Shown: positions 1 through 8,557, numbered from the stretch's first letter. The stretch is DNA of 40,408 nucleotides from Dehalococcoidia bacterium (GCA_020845735.1 JADLFF010000113.1:1-40408), one strand, 5' to 3'. A program made the numbers and translations. The notes: generated from the letters alone by a model not told the origin.

Positions 1-692
1 AGCAGCTGCTCGAAGGCCACGCGCGTCTTGATGATCCCGTCCGGGGGCAGGCCCGCCTCGGTGACACCGAGGTGCAACGGGACTTCCGGGCGCTGCGCGG
101 CGAAGCGCCGGTTGCCCTCCACGACCTTGCGCCAGTCCGAGTCCTTCATCGAAACGACGTACCGGGAGAAGCCGAGGCCATCGAGGATGGCGCAGTGCTC
201 GAGGGCGCTGGCCACCATCGCGCCGACATCGTCGCCGGGGAACTCGAGGTCCTTCGCGGGGTCGACGGAGCCGCAGTTCACCCCCACGCGGAGGGCGAGG
301 TCGTGCTCGCGTGCCACCTCGACGAGCCGTGCCACCTTCTCGACGACCGGCTTGTCCTTCTCGTGATGGTGGAGGTGGCCCGGGTTGTAGCGCACCTTGT
401 CGACATAGGGTGCGACCAGCTCGGCGAGGCGGTAGTTCTCCTGGAGGTCGACGGAGAGCGGAATCGAGGTGCGCGCGCGGATCTCGGCCAGCGCGTCGAC
501 GTCCTTGCGGGAGTCGACCGCGATGCGCACGAGGTCGGCGCCCGCCTCCTGGAGGAGGTTGACCTGGCGCGTCGTGGCCTCGATGTCCTGGGTTCGCGTG
601 GCTGCCATCGACTGGACGACGATCGGGGCCCCGCCGCCGATGGTGATGGGCCCGACGCTGACGGCTCGGGTCTTGCGAGGCGGCAGGGCCAT
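1..692 (-). CDS. ispG: 4-hydroxy-3-methylbut-2-enyl diphosphate synthase (IspG/GcpE), 3' end outside window
   Basis: Cytosolic [4Fe-4S] enzyme of the MEP isoprenoid pathway that converts MEcPP to HMBPP. The minus-strand frame opens with ATG at 692 and runs without a stop to the left edge, giving about 230 N-terminal residues. These form the IspG TIM barrel: an early [19 protein letters not shown] segment, then GADLVRIAV, a VRYNPG motif and a VGVNCGSVD segment. The cluster-binding C-terminal domain lies beyond the window. It has the same orientation as dxr and rseP, as in the common dxr-rseP-ispG order, but here a plus-strand gene lies between. The family assignment is secure; the end is unseen. 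Confidence 0.93.
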   Translation of the reverse strand, partial: MALPPRKTRAVSVGPITIGGGAPIVVQSMAATRTQDIEATTRQVNLLQEAGADLVRIAVDSRKDVDALAEIRARTSIPLSVDLQENYRLAELVAPYVDKVRYNPGHLHHHEKDKPVVEKVARLVEVAREHDLALRVGVNCGSVDPAKDLEFPGDDVGAMVASALEHCAILDGLGFSRYVVSMKDSDWRKVVEGNRRFAAQRPEVPLHLGVTEAGLPPDGIIKTRVAFEQL

Positions 693-861
693 GGCGTGCG
701 TCTCCCGGTGCGAGGTGGTGGCGGCCTCGATCTTCGGCGATCGGCGCGACGATTACCAGCTTTCGAATCGCCGGTGGCCGCCCGGCGAGCGCGTCGGAGC
801 GGTTGTCATGCAACGCGTTATGCGCGAGAGTGCGCCATCACCGGGTAGCAGGGGAGGAACC

Positions 862-1503
862 ATGAGGACGCACGCAACGAGGATCCGAGCCACACTGACC
901 GCGCTGGTCGCGATGGGGCTGCTCGCCCTCGCGATGGCGAACGCGGGGACGATCGCGCAGGCGCAGACGCCATCACCGACCGGCACGGCCGCACCCCTCG
1001 CGGCCTGTCCGACGGCAAACCAGCTCCTCGTCGCCCCGCCCACCGCGGCGGCCCCGACGACCGTGACCACCTCGATTGCCCCGCCGCTGGGCAACCTCAA
1101 GGCGGCGACGCAGGGCGACCGCGCGTCGCTGCACCTGCACTACTTCATCGACACGCCGCCGCCCGCAGCCGGGACCACCATCCCGATGGGACCGTCGATC
1201 ATCCACACCGCAGCCCTGACGCAGGACCTGGGCGCCCTCTCGGCGGGTGCGCACACTGTGTACGTGGTCGTCGGCCAGCTGGACCACCGCGCGTGCGCCC
1301 TCCGAGGGCAGGTGAGCTTCAACGTCGGCGCCGCATCGGCATCGGCAACCCAGCCGACCTCGCCGGTCACGCCACCGAAGACCGGCAGCGGCGGCCTGCT
1401 CCCCGGAGCGGCCTCAGCAAGCTCGTGGCTGGGACTGGCGACGCTGGCCGTGGCAGCACTCGGCATCGCCGGAGGCGCCGTGGTGGCTCGCCGCCGCCGG
1501 TAG
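862..1503 (+). CDS. Secreted surface protein with C-terminal sorting-like anchor
   Basis: Unrecognised 213-residue exported protein. ATG at 862 follows a GGGGAGGA ribosome site (851-858). Residues 1-35 are a Sec signal peptide ending near AQAQ. A Pro/Thr/Ala-rich stretch and a beta-rich middle (about 50-155, containing LHLHYF and HTVYVVVGQLDH) follow. The tail is PPKTG at about 171, a Gly/Ala spacer, about 20 hydrophobic residues and RRRR, which is the layout of an LPXTG cell-wall sorting signal although the first residue is P. It may be sortase-anchored or simply membrane-held. It interrupts the minus-strand rseP-ispG neighbourhood and ends at a hairpin shared with the convergent gene. Function is not known. 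Confidence 0.8.
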   Translation: MRTHATRIRATLTALVAMGLLALAMANAGTIAQAQTPSPTGTAAPLAACPTANQLLVAPPTAAAPTTVTTSIAPPLGNLKAATQGDRASLHLHYFIDTPPPAAGTTIPMGPSIIHTAALTQDLGALSAGAHTVYVVVGQLDHRACALRGQVSFNVGAASASATQPTSPVTPPKTGSGGLLPGAASASSWLGLATLAVAALGIAGGAVVARRRR

Positions 1504-1528
1504 GCTCCTCGGACGGACGTACGACAGC

Positions 1529-1556
1529 ACGAGGCCCGGGATACCCCGGGCCTCGT
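1529..1556. terminator. Hairpin between convergent genes
   Basis: A perfect 12-bp inverted repeat, ACGAGGCCCGGG (1529-1540) and CCCGGGCCTCGT (1545-1556), with a four-base ATAC loop. It lies between the plus-strand gene ending at 1503 and the minus-strand gene ending at 1584, so it probably serves as a bidirectional terminator. There is no clear T-tract. Confidence 0.75.
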
Positions 1557-1583
1557 ACGTACTCACCGAGTCGTGCCGGCCGC

Positions 1584-2225
1584 CTACGGAGTGCGCAGCG
1601 CCGAGCGCACCGCCTCGATGAAGGCCGGCGTCGAGGCCGGCACGCCCATCACCGCCACCGAGGTGCGCCATGCGTCCGCGAGGTGGGCGTTGGCTCCGGT
1701 GATGTCCGCCCTGCCGTAGGCATACGACTGGTAAACGCCATGCGCCGCGTCAACTGGGTCCGGAACCAGCACCAGCAGCAGTCGCTGGCCCGGGACGGGG
1801 TGGGGGAACGGCACGAAATAGTCGGGGTCGGGCGGCCCGCCGTAGCGCAGCGTGACGCGCTCACCGGCCCGCAGCCCGCTCGGCGCGAGCACCTCGTCGA
1901 TGTGGACCTCGTAGTCGGTGGTTGGGCCTCGCCCCATGGGTGCGGGCGTGGGGCCCGTTTGCGGGGCTCGCTCCTCGGCACGCTGACCGCTGATCGGACC
2001 GACCGTCACGATGGCCACAGTGCGCGGGACGCCGAGGTGCGACCCCACGTCGAGGAATTCCGCGAGGCTCGCCGGCTCTCGAGGCCACTCGGCGAAGCTC
2101 TTGAGGCGAAACTCCTCCTTGGACGGGATGCGCACCGACGCGTCCTCGGACCGGTACAGCGCGACGCCGAACGACCCGACGAGGGCGAGGACGATCGCCC
2201 CCTGCGCGAGGCGTCCCCTGCTCAC
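1584..2225 (-). CDS. Signal-anchored extracytoplasmic protein, unknown function
   Basis: 213 residues. The N-terminus has one hydrophobic segment (about 8-24, GAIVLALVGSFGVALY), suggesting a signal anchor. The rest is a soluble, probably beta-rich domain with TVAIVTVGPI, then YEVHIDEVLAPSGLRAGERV and GQRLLLVLVPDP. The pattern (a conductance of charge, then a 'limits of price' style GQRLLLVL strand) resembles small uncharacterised exported domains, but I cannot name a family. It starts 13 bases after rseP in the same direction, so it is probably the last gene of the rpsB-to-rseP operon. Codon use matches the neighbours. Confidence 0.75.
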   Translation of the reverse strand: MSRGRLAQGAIVLALVGSFGVALYRSEDASVRIPSKEEFRLKSFAEWPREPASLAEFLDVGSHLGVPRTVAIVTVGPISGQRAEERAPQTGPTPAPMGRGPTTDYEVHIDEVLAPSGLRAGERVTLRYGGPPDPDYFVPFPHPVPGQRLLLVLVPDPVDAAHGVYQSYAYGRADITGANAHLADAWRTSVAVMGVPASTPAFIEAVRSALRTP

Positions 2226-2238
2226 CGGGTACCTCGGC

Positions 2239-3408
2239 CTACGACTCCCCGCCGAGGAGGCGCGAAATGTCGGCGAAGGTCACCACGATGGTCAGCAGGA
2301 TGAAGGCGACGAACCCCACGAGGTGAACGAGCGCCTCCTTCTGAGGCGCGACGCGGCGGCCGCCACGCACCACCTCGAGGAGCAGGAAGAAGATCCGGCC
2401 GCCGTCGAGGGCGGGGAGCGGCAGCAGGTTCACAATCCCGAGGTTGATCGAGAGCAGCGCGGCCAGCTCGAAGAGGGGTGGGACGCCGGCCTTCGCGGCC
2501 TCACCCGTGGCCTGCGCGATGCCGACCGGGCCCGCGACGCCGGGGCCGGAGCCGCCTCGGAACCAGCCGATCATCTGGTTCCTCGCGAGGATGAGCGTGT
2601 CCGAGGTCGCCTGGACGCCAGCCGGGAGGGCCTCCCACGGCGGCAGAGCGACCGGCTCGGTGAACGGGTACTGGGCGCCGATCGTGATGCCGGTCGGCCC
2701 CTGGTTCGCGGGGAACGCCCAGCGCGGCTCGACCGGGAGGTCGAGCGTCTCGTCGCCGCGCTTCACCGTGACCGTGATCTCGTGCCCCATCTCGATGCGG
2801 ACGAGGCGTGCCACCGTGGCGACGTTCTTCGCGTCGCGGCCCGCCACCTCGAGGATGATGTCGCCACGCTGGAATCCGGCGGCCTCGGCGGGTGAGCCGG
2901 GCACGATCGCCGAGATCACCGCGCGGCCGACTGCCTCCTCGTGGGGGATCATGAACGCGATCGCGAACAGGATCGGCGGCAGGAGCAGGTTCACGACCGC
3001 GCCCGCGCCGATGATCACGAGTCGCTTCCACCTCGCCTGCGCCGCCAGGGAGCGCGGGTGCGTGCCGTCCTCCTCGCCGAGGAGCCGGACGAACCCACCG
3101 ATGGGCAGCCAGTTCAGCGTGTACTCGGTCTCCCCGAGGCGCTTCCCGAAGACGCGCGGTGGGAAGCCCACCCCGAACTCGAGGACCTGCACGCCGAACG
3201 CCTTGGCCGTGAGGAAGTGGCCGAACTCGTGGGCCAGGACCAGCCCGACGAGGATCGTCAGAAAGAGCAGCCCCGAGGTGAAGGCCTGCCGTGTCGCCTC
3301 GAAGTAGAGGCCCGCGGCGATCGCTCCGACGACGGCGAGCGCCGTGAGCACCAGCTGCAGCGTCGAGGGCTGATCGGTGGCCTCTGTTGTGTACGGATCT
3401 CGGTTCAT
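2239..3408 (-). CDS. rseP: RseP/RasP-type site-2 metalloprotease
   Basis: Membrane-embedded zinc protease for regulated intramembrane proteolysis of anti-sigma factors and signal-peptide remnants. It has 389 residues. The HEFGH zinc motif is at about residues 60-64 inside a transmembrane helix. A single PDZ domain follows (about 165-245, with PAEAAGFQRGDIILEV). The C-terminal NLLPLPALDGGR motif supplies the third zinc ligand. I chose ATG at 3408 because it overlaps the dxr stop as ATGA (3405-3408); upstream codons in frame run through dxr. Translational coupling to dxr is likely. The dxr-rseP pairing is widely conserved. Confidence 0.93.
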   Translation of the reverse strand: MNRDPYTTEATDQPSTLQLVLTALAVVGAIAAGLYFEATRQAFTSGLLFLTILVGLVLAHEFGHFLTAKAFGVQVLEFGVGFPPRVFGKRLGETEYTLNWLPIGGFVRLLGEEDGTHPRSLAAQARWKRLVIIGAGAVVNLLLPPILFAIAFMIPHEEAVGRAVISAIVPGSPAEAAGFQRGDIILEVAGRDAKNVATVARLVRIEMGHEITVTVKRGDETLDLPVEPRWAFPANQGPTGITIGAQYPFTEPVALPPWEALPAGVQATSDTLILARNQMIGWFRGGSGPGVAGPVGIAQATGEAAKAGVPPLFELAALLSINLGIVNLLPLPALDGGRIFFLLLEVVRGGRRVAPQKEALVHLVGFVAFILLTIVVTFADISRLLGGES

Positions 3409-4613
3409 CGGACCTCCCCCGCGAGCGTCCTCGCGAGCACGGCGTCGTCTACGAATGCGCGTCCCCACCGCTCGGCAGCCAGCAGGTCCTCGAGGGTGGG
3501 CGCCGGAGTGGGCCGGTGTGCCTCGAGCGCCAGCGCGAGGGCGCGCGCGATGTCGGTGAAGCGGCAGCGACCGGCGAGGAAGTGCTCGACCGCGGCGTCA
3601 TCAGCGCCCGAGAGCGCGGCCACCGCCGTGTCGCCTCGGCGTGCTGCCTCCAGCGCCAGCCCGAGGGCCGGGAAGCGCTCATGATCCACTGCGCTGAACG
3701 TCAGCGACCCGCGCCGGGCCAGGTCGAGCGGTGGCGCCGGCTCCGAGGCGGCGCGCTCGGGATAGGTGAGCGCGCACTGGATCGGCAGCCGCATGTCTGG
3801 CTCCCCCAGCTGTGCCTTCACGGAGCCATCGACGAACGTCACGAGTGAATGGACCACACTCTCACGGTGCTGAAGCACCTCGATCCTGTCAATCGGCAGA
3901 TCGAAGAGCCAGCGCGCCTCGATCGCCTCGAGGCCCTTGTTGAAGAGCGTCGCGCTATCGATCGTGACCTTCGGCCCCATGCGCCACGTCGGGTGCGCGA
4001 GGGCCTGCTCGGCGGTGACGCGCGCGAGCGCCTCCACGTCATAATCCCGGAACGCCCCGCCCGAGGCCGTCAGCGTGAGCTTCGCGATGGCCTCGGGGCG
4101 TTCTCCCCAGAGGCACTGCCAGATCGCGGAGTGCTCCGAATCGACCGGGCGCAGCTCAGCGCCGCGGGACGCGTGGGCCTCGAGGGCGGCGCGGACGACG
4201 GGGCCGCCGACCGCCAGCACTTCCTTGTTCGCGAGGGCCACGGCCTTGCCCGCCTCGAGTGCCGCGAGGGTGGGGGCCAGCCCCGCGATGCCGCTCGTGG
4301 CCACGAGCACGACGCCGACGTCCGGCCGGCGCGCCATCTCCTCAAGGGGTTGCCAGCGATCGCGGCCCACCTCACGCGCCAGCACGTCCGCCTCGTAGCC
4401 GGGGCGCGCCCAGACGGCCTCGGGCTGGAACTCGGCGACCTGCTCGCGGAGGAGCCCGGTGCGGGAGCCCGCTGCGAGGGCGACCACGCGGAACCGGCCG
4501 GGAAGCGCGCGCACGACATCGAGCGTCTGTTGCCCGATCGAGCCGGTGGAACCGAGGAGCGCGATGCGGATGACGCTGTCGGCTCGGGGCAGGTGACCTA
4601 GAGGACGAACCAT
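3405..4613 (-). CDS. dxr: 1-deoxy-D-xylulose 5-phosphate reductoisomerase
   Basis: Cytosolic enzyme of the MEP pathway: NADPH-dependent conversion of DXP to 2-C-methyl-D-erythritol 4-phosphate. It has 402 residues, close to family length. Visible motifs, in order, are the nucleotide-binding GSTGSIGQQTLDVV, ALANKEVLAVGG, PVDSEHSAIWQCL, LTASGGAFRD, HPTWRMGPKVTIDSATLFNKG and LGEPDMRLPIQCAL. ATG at 4613 starts inside the end of cdsA (16-base overlap); the much longer upstream frame shares no DXR homology and lies over cdsA. The gene continues the cdsA-dxr-rseP order. The start could be slightly downstream, since the Rossmann strand begins only at IRIALLGS. Confidence 0.95.
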   Translation of the reverse strand: MVRPLGHLPRADSVIRIALLGSTGSIGQQTLDVVRALPGRFRVVALAAGSRTGLLREQVAEFQPEAVWARPGYEADVLAREVGRDRWQPLEEMARRPDVGVVLVATSGIAGLAPTLAALEAGKAVALANKEVLAVGGPVVRAALEAHASRGAELRPVDSEHSAIWQCLWGERPEAIAKLTLTASGGAFRDYDVEALARVTAEQALAHPTWRMGPKVTIDSATLFNKGLEAIEARWLFDLPIDRIEVLQHRESVVHSLVTFVDGSVKAQLGEPDMRLPIQCALTYPERAASEPAPPLDLARRGSLTFSAVDHERFPALGLALEAARRGDTAVAALSGADDAAVEHFLAGRCRFTDIARALALALEAHRPTPAPTLEDLLAAERWGRAFVDDAVLARTLAGEVR

Positions 4614-5386
4614 CGTACGAGCCAGTATAGAGTCGGCCCGGTCGCGAGGAGAGAGTCGAGGCGGTCCATGATGCCGCCGTGCCCGGGGAGCAGCCTCGAC
4701 ATGTCCTTGACGCCGATCCGCCGCTTCACCGTCGACTCGAGCAGATCGCCAGCCTCGCTCACGACCGGCAGCGCGAGGGCGATCGCCGCCGTGGCCAGCA
4801 TCGTCGGCGGCGCCTCGAGGAGCCGCGTGGCCGCGAAGGTGGCGAGCGCGCCGGCGACGAAGCCTCCCGCGGCGCCCTCCCAGGTCTTCCCGGGCGAGAT
4901 CGCGGGCGCCATCCGGTGCCTTCCGAGGAGTCGCCCGACCGCGTACGCGCCCGTGTCCGTCGCGAAGGTCGCGGCGAGGAGGACCACCAGCCACGTCGTC
5001 CCCTCGGGGAGCACGCGGAGCAACACGAAGTGCGCTCCGAGGACCCCCGGGTACGTGGCCGCGACGAGCCACCACGTCGGCCGGTTCGCCTCGGGCGCGG
5101 CGCCCGGCCTCAGCACGAGGTAGAGCGCGACTCCGACCGCGGGGACGAGGGTTCCGGCGTTGAACCACTCGATGCCGCGCGCGAGCGAGACGAGGAGCGC
5201 GGCGAGGACGGCCGCGCCCACATGTGTCGTCGGACTCGCCCCGGGGAGGGCAGCGCGTGCGACCTCGAAGGCCCCGACCGCGATGAGCAGCGCGATCACG
5301 GCACTGAACGCGCGCTCCGGCGCCAGCAGCAGCAACCCGAGCAGCGGCAGGCCGATGCCGGCGACCACGAGACGTTGCTTCAGCAC
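4598..5386 (-). CDS. cdsA: Phosphatidate cytidylyltransferase (CDP-diglyceride synthase)
   Basis: Integral membrane enzyme that makes CDP-diacylglycerol from phosphatidate and CTP, the entry to phospholipid synthesis. It has 262 residues with about eight hydrophobic segments. The C-terminal family signature is present: SEAGDLLESTVKRRIGVKDM followed by LPGHGGIMDRLDS, holding the conserved metal-binding aspartates. It starts at GTG 5386, 30 bases after uppS, and its end overlaps dxr. The order uppS-cdsA-dxr is standard, and the gene is probably co-transcribed from the rpsB promoter. Confidence 0.95.
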   Translation of the reverse strand: MLKQRLVVAGIGLPLLGLLLLAPERAFSAVIALLIAVGAFEVARAALPGASPTTHVGAAVLAALLVSLARGIEWFNAGTLVPAVGVALYLVLRPGAAPEANRPTWWLVAATYPGVLGAHFVLLRVLPEGTTWLVVLLAATFATDTGAYAVGRLLGRHRMAPAISPGKTWEGAAGGFVAGALATFAATRLLEAPPTMLATAAIALALPVVSEAGDLLESTVKRRIGVKDMSRLLPGHGGIMDRLDSLLATGPTLYWLVRWFVL

Positions 5387-5416
5387 GGGGTCAATCCTCG
5401 ACCAGCGCGTGCACGA

Positions 5417-6196
5417 TCAGCTGCGATCGCCAGCCTCGAGATGCAGGCCGTCGGGGTTGGGCCCCGGCACGAGCCCGAATCGGCGCCGTCGCTGGCTGTA
5501 CTCGAACAGCGCGTCGTCGATGTCGGCTGGTCCGAAGTCGGGCCAGAGCGCGGCCGAGAAGTGGTACTCGGCGTAGGCGGCCTGCCACACGAGGAAGTTC
5601 GAGAGGCGGCGCTCACCGCCGGTGCGGATCAGCAGGTCCGGCTCGGGCAGTCCGGCCGTCGCGAGGCGACTGGCGATGGCCTCCTCGGTGATGTCCTCGG
5701 CGCGCGCACCGTTCGCGACGAGGGCGCGCACCGCGTTCACGATGTCGGCACGACCGCCGTAGTTGAACGCAACGTTGAGGGTGATGCGGTCGTTCCCGCT
5801 CGTCAGCTCAACCGCCTTGCGCACGCGCGACTGGAGTGACTTCGGGAGTCGAGTCAGCTCGCCGATGTGCTGCAGCCGGACTCCCTGGCGGTCCAGCTCG
5901 CCGAGGTGGCGGTCGATGAACTCGCTGCCCAGGCGCAGGATCGCCTCGACCTCGGCGCGCGGGCGGCCCCAGTTCTCGGTGGAGAACGCGAAGACCGTGA
6001 GCATCGGGACACCGTGCGCCGTGAACCGCTCGATGACGGTGCGGAGGTTATCGGCGCCCGCGCGGTGCCCTCGATGGCGGGGCAGCGAGCGCTCCTGCGC
6101 CCAGCGGCCGTTGCCGTCCATGATGATCGCCACGTGAGTGGGCAGGGGCGCGATCTGCGGCAGCGCCGGAGCCACGAACTGCGGCTCGATGGCCAT
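5417..6196 (-). CDS. uppS: Isoprenyl (undecaprenyl) diphosphate synthase
   Basis: cis-Prenyltransferase that elongates FPP with IPP to the long lipid carrier used for cell-wall and glycan export. It has 259 residues. Clear motifs are the IIMDGNGRWAQ phosphate-binding loop near residue 25, FAFSTENW, NVAFNYGGRADI and LIRTGGERRLSNFL near the C-terminus. It has an extra N-terminal arm of about 18 residues before the catalytic domain. ATG at 6196 has GAGG eight bases upstream. It lies between frr and cdsA in an operon. The exact chain length of the product cannot be told from sequence. Confidence 0.95.
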   Translation of the reverse strand: MAIEPQFVAPALPQIAPLPTHVAIIMDGNGRWAQERSLPRHRGHRAGADNLRTVIERFTAHGVPMLTVFAFSTENWGRPRAEVEAILRLGSEFIDRHLGELDRQGVRLQHIGELTRLPKSLQSRVRKAVELTSGNDRITLNVAFNYGGRADIVNAVRALVANGARAEDITEEAIASRLATAGLPEPDLLIRTGGERRLSNFLVWQAAYAEYHFSAALWPDFGPADIDDALFEYSQRRRRFGLVPGPNPDGLHLEAGDRS

Positions 6197-6229
6197 CAGG
6201 CAGACCTCGGAGCGACCGCGACCCCCGCG

Positions 6230-6802
6230 CTAGACCTCAAGGAGCTCGTGCTCCTTCTGCCTCGCGAGGGCTTCGAGCTTCCCGATGTGCGTCGACGAGA
6301 GCTTCTCCACCTGCTCCGAGGCGCGGCGCTCGTCGTCCTCGGCGAGCGAGCCGTCCTTCTGGAGCTTGCGCAGCTCATCGATGGCGTGACGGCGCACGTT
6401 GCGGACGGCCACGCGAGCCTCCTCGGTGCGGCCGTTCACCTGCTTCACGAGTTCTTTGCGCCGTGCCTCGGTCAGCGGCGGGACCGGCAGGCGGATGATC
6501 GCGCCGTCAGTCGACGGGTTGATGCCGATGTCGCTCGCCTGGATCGCCTTCATGATCGCGTTGACGTTGCTCTTGTCCCACGGCTGCACCGTGATGAGGG
6601 AGGCATCGGGCGTCTGGAGGGTCGCGATCTGGTTCAGGGGCATCGGCTGGCCGTAGACCGGCACGTGCAGGTGCTCGACGAGGGACGTGCTCGCGCGTCC
6701 CGTTCGCACGGTGTCGAGCACGTGCTGGAAGGACACGACGGCCTTCTCCATGCGGTCTTCGGCGTCCAGCAGGACGTCGTCCGAGGAAATGTCATCTGGC
6801 AT
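6230..6802 (-). CDS. frr: Ribosome recycling factor
   Basis: Splits post-termination ribosomes together with EF-G. It has 190 residues, slightly longer than the usual 185. The family pattern is plain: an N-terminal helix with AEDRMEKAVVSFQHVLDTVRTGRAS, the beta-domain PLNQIATLQTPDA and VQPWDKS, and the C-terminal helices PLTEARRKELVKQV and VRNVRRHAIDELRKL. The start at 6802 has an AAGGAG site six bases upstream. It follows tsf after only 51 bases; pyrH, which normally separates tsf and frr, is not there. Confidence 0.96.
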   Translation of the reverse strand: MPDDISSDDVLLDAEDRMEKAVVSFQHVLDTVRTGRASTSLVEHLHVPVYGQPMPLNQIATLQTPDASLITVQPWDKSNVNAIMKAIQASDIGINPSTDGAIIRLPVPPLTEARRKELVKQVNGRTEEARVAVRNVRRHAIDELRKLQKDGSLAEDDERRASEQVEKLSSTHIGKLEALARQKEHELLEV

Positions 6803-6853
6803 CGATAGCTCCTTTGCCGGAGCGCTTGCCTGCGGACGCGCCTCGGAGGAGGG

Positions 6854-7357
6854 CTAGCTGCCGCCGAGCTCGAAGCGCGCGAACCGGGCGATGCGTACGT
6901 TCTCGCCCGTCTGCGCGATGGCGTCCTGGACCAGGTCGCCGATGGTCTTCGACGAGTCCTTGATGAAGGCCTGGTTGAGCAGCGCATGCTGCGTGCGGTC
7001 ACCGGGCGCATCCGCGGGCACGTCCGCAACCTCGAGGGCGAGCGGGTTCATCGCCGCGACCTGCATCGCGACGTCGCGCGCCAGCGCGCGGAACGTGTCG
7101 GTGCGGGCAACGAAGTCCGTCTCGCAGTTCACCTCGACGAGTGCGCCGATGCGGCCCCCGCCGTGGATGTAGGACTCGACGAGCCCCTGCGAGGTCTCGC
7201 GCTCCGAGCGCTTGGCCGCCTGGGCCGCGCCCTGCTCGCGGAGGATCTCGCGTGCCCTGTCGAAGTCGCCTTCGGCCTTCTCGAGGGCGCGCTTGCTGTC
7301 CATCACGCCTGCGCCCGTCACCTCGCGGAGGCGCTTCACGTCGTCAGTGCTGACCAT
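6854..7357 (-). CDS. tsf: Elongation factor Ts, short form
   Basis: Guanine-nucleotide exchange factor for EF-Tu. It has 167 residues, well below the roughly 280 of E. coli and like the short EF-Ts of Thermus and other deep lineages. The N-terminal UBA-like domain has the signature VKRLREVTGAGVMDSKRAL, and the core has LVESYIHGGGRIGALVEVNC with the conserved NCETDFVAR. The dimerisation and coiled-coil insert is reduced, and the C-terminal part is short (IGDLVQDAIAQTGENVRIARF). ATG at 7357 has GAGGAG six bases upstream. It is downstream of rpsB, as in most bacteria. Confidence 0.95.
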   Translation of the reverse strand: MVSTDDVKRLREVTGAGVMDSKRALEKAEGDFDRAREILREQGAAQAAKRSERETSQGLVESYIHGGGRIGALVEVNCETDFVARTDTFRALARDVAMQVAAMNPLALEVADVPADAPGDRTQHALLNQAFIKDSSKTIGDLVQDAIAQTGENVRIARFARFELGGS

Positions 7358-7399
7358 CCGATGCTCCTCGGAACTCTCTCGTGGATGCGGGAATCGGGG

Positions 7400-8257
7400 C
7401 TACGAGGCGTCGCCGGCCGGCTCGGCCGCAGCCGCGGCAGGCACGGGTACCGGCGCGGGCTCCTCGGCACGCGGCGCCTCCGCCAGAGGTGCCTCGGGGC
7501 GAGGTGCCTCGAGGCGAGGTGCCTCGGCTCGAGGTGCCTCCTGGCGTGCCGCGTAGGCATCCGCGACCTCGCCCTCGGCGCGCCCCTCGATGGCCGCGTC
7601 GGCGATGCGGCCAGTGATGAGCTGGATCGCGCGGATGGCATCGTCGTTGGACGGCACCGGGAAGTCGATGTCATCCGGGTCAGCGTTCGTGTCACACATC
7701 GCGATGATCGGGATGCCGAGGCGGTTGCCCTCCATGACCGCGATTTCCTCGGCGGTGGGGTCAACGATGAAGAGCGCGCCGGGGAGGCGCGTCATGCTGC
7801 GCATCCCGCCGAACGAGCGCTGCAGGCGGCCGAACTCCTTCTCGAGGATGAGTCGCTCGCGCTTCGGCAGGGCCAGCGTCTCGCCGGACTGGATCCGCTC
7901 CTCGAGGGCGATCATGTGCTGGATGCGCCGGGACACCGTGCTCCAGTTGGTCAGCGTGCCGCCGAGCCACCGGTTGTTGATGTAGGGCATGCCGGCGCGC
8001 GCCGCGGACTCCGCGACGATCGAGCGCGCCTGCTTCTTGGTGCCGATGAAGAGGATCGACTGTCCCGCCGAGGTCACGTCGCGTACCTTCTGAAGCGCGC
8101 TGTCGAGCCGGCGGACCGTCTGGGCGAGGTCCAGGATGTGGATGCCGTTGCGCTCCGTGAAGATGAACGGGCGCATGTGCGGGTTCCAGCGGCGGGTCTG
8201 GTGTCCGAAGTGGACACCCGCCTCGAGCATCTGGCGCATGGTGACGCCTGCGGCCAT
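7400..8257 (-). CDS. rpsB: 30S ribosomal protein S2 with acidic/proline-rich C-terminal tail
   Basis: Small-subunit protein. Residues 1-230 are canonical S2: MLEAGVHFGHQTRRWNPHM, ILFIGTKKQA, YINNRWLGGTLTNW, PGALFIVDPTAEEIAVMEGNRLGIPIIAM and VPSNDDAIRAIQLI. About 50 extra residues follow, made of short EAPR/EAPL units and an Ala/Pro/Glu stretch, coded by near-tandem DNA repeats at about 7485-7545. ATG at 8257 has GGAGG seven bases upstream. It is the first gene of the rpsB-tsf-frr-uppS-cdsA-dxr-rseP series. Confidence 0.96.
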   Translation of the reverse strand: MAAGVTMRQMLEAGVHFGHQTRRWNPHMRPFIFTERNGIHILDLAQTVRRLDSALQKVRDVTSAGQSILFIGTKKQARSIVAESAARAGMPYINNRWLGGTLTNWSTVSRRIQHMIALEERIQSGETLALPKRERLILEKEFGRLQRSFGGMRSMTRLPGALFIVDPTAEEIAVMEGNRLGIPIIAMCDTNADPDDIDFPVPSNDDAIRAIQLITGRIADAAIEGRAEGEVADAYAARQEAPRAEAPRLEAPRPEAPLAEAPRAEEPAPVPVPAAAAAEPAGDAS

Positions 8258-8306
8258 GGGGGTACCTCCAGCTACTCATCAGGGACGCCTCGCGGCCCCA
8301 CTCGCC

Positions 8307-8325
8307 GCCTCGGGACTACCGAGGC
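8307..8325 (-). promoter_or_regulatory. Hairpin in rpsB 5' leader
   Basis: Inverted repeat GCCTCGG (8307-8313) and CCGAGGC (8319-8325) with a five-base loop, about 50 bases upstream of the rpsB start on the minus strand. It may be a leader or attenuator structure; its role is unproven. Confidence 0.35.
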
Positions 8326-8393
8326 CGCCGAGCACAGCGAGCGAGGGGGCATCGCCCCGCAGGCCAGCCGTTCGGGCATGTGGCGTAGCGGTC

Positions 8394-8399
8394 AGTATA
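8394..8399 (-). promoter_or_regulatory. Candidate -10 element for rpsB
   Basis: On the minus strand this reads TATACT, one base from TATAAT, about 137 bases before the rpsB start codon. The position expected for -35 shows no good match, so the promoter call is tentative. Confidence 0.35.
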
Positions 8400-8437
8400 T
8401 GGGCGGCTTCGCTGCTCGGACCAGCGCGCGGCTGCGG

Positions 8438-8443
8438 TAGAAT
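8438..8443 (+). promoter_or_regulatory. Candidate -10 element for the fmdB-like gene
   Basis: TAGAAT on the plus strand, about 115 bases before the GTG start at 8558 and back-to-back with the candidate rpsB -10. No clear -35 is visible. Confidence 0.35.
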
Positions 8444-8557
8444 GGGCGTACTCAGCTTCCAGGCGTTTCGAGTGCTTCGAGCCGCCTTCCCCCGCTCGGC
8501 ACTCCGCCGCGTGAGACAGTGCCGAGCGCGACCGTACGATGACCGGAGGGCTGCCAG

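Larger units (their letters stand above)
8258..8557. other. Divergent intergenic region, rpsB / fmdB-like
   Basis: 300 bases with no convincing gene. It carries a possible minus-strand -10 (8394-8399), a possible plus-strand -10 (8438-8443), a 7-bp hairpin in the presumed rpsB leader (8307-8325) and a short GGGGC/GCCCC hairpin beside it. The leader would be about 130 bases, enough for S2-type leader regulation, but no known leader motif is recognised. Confidence 0.6.
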
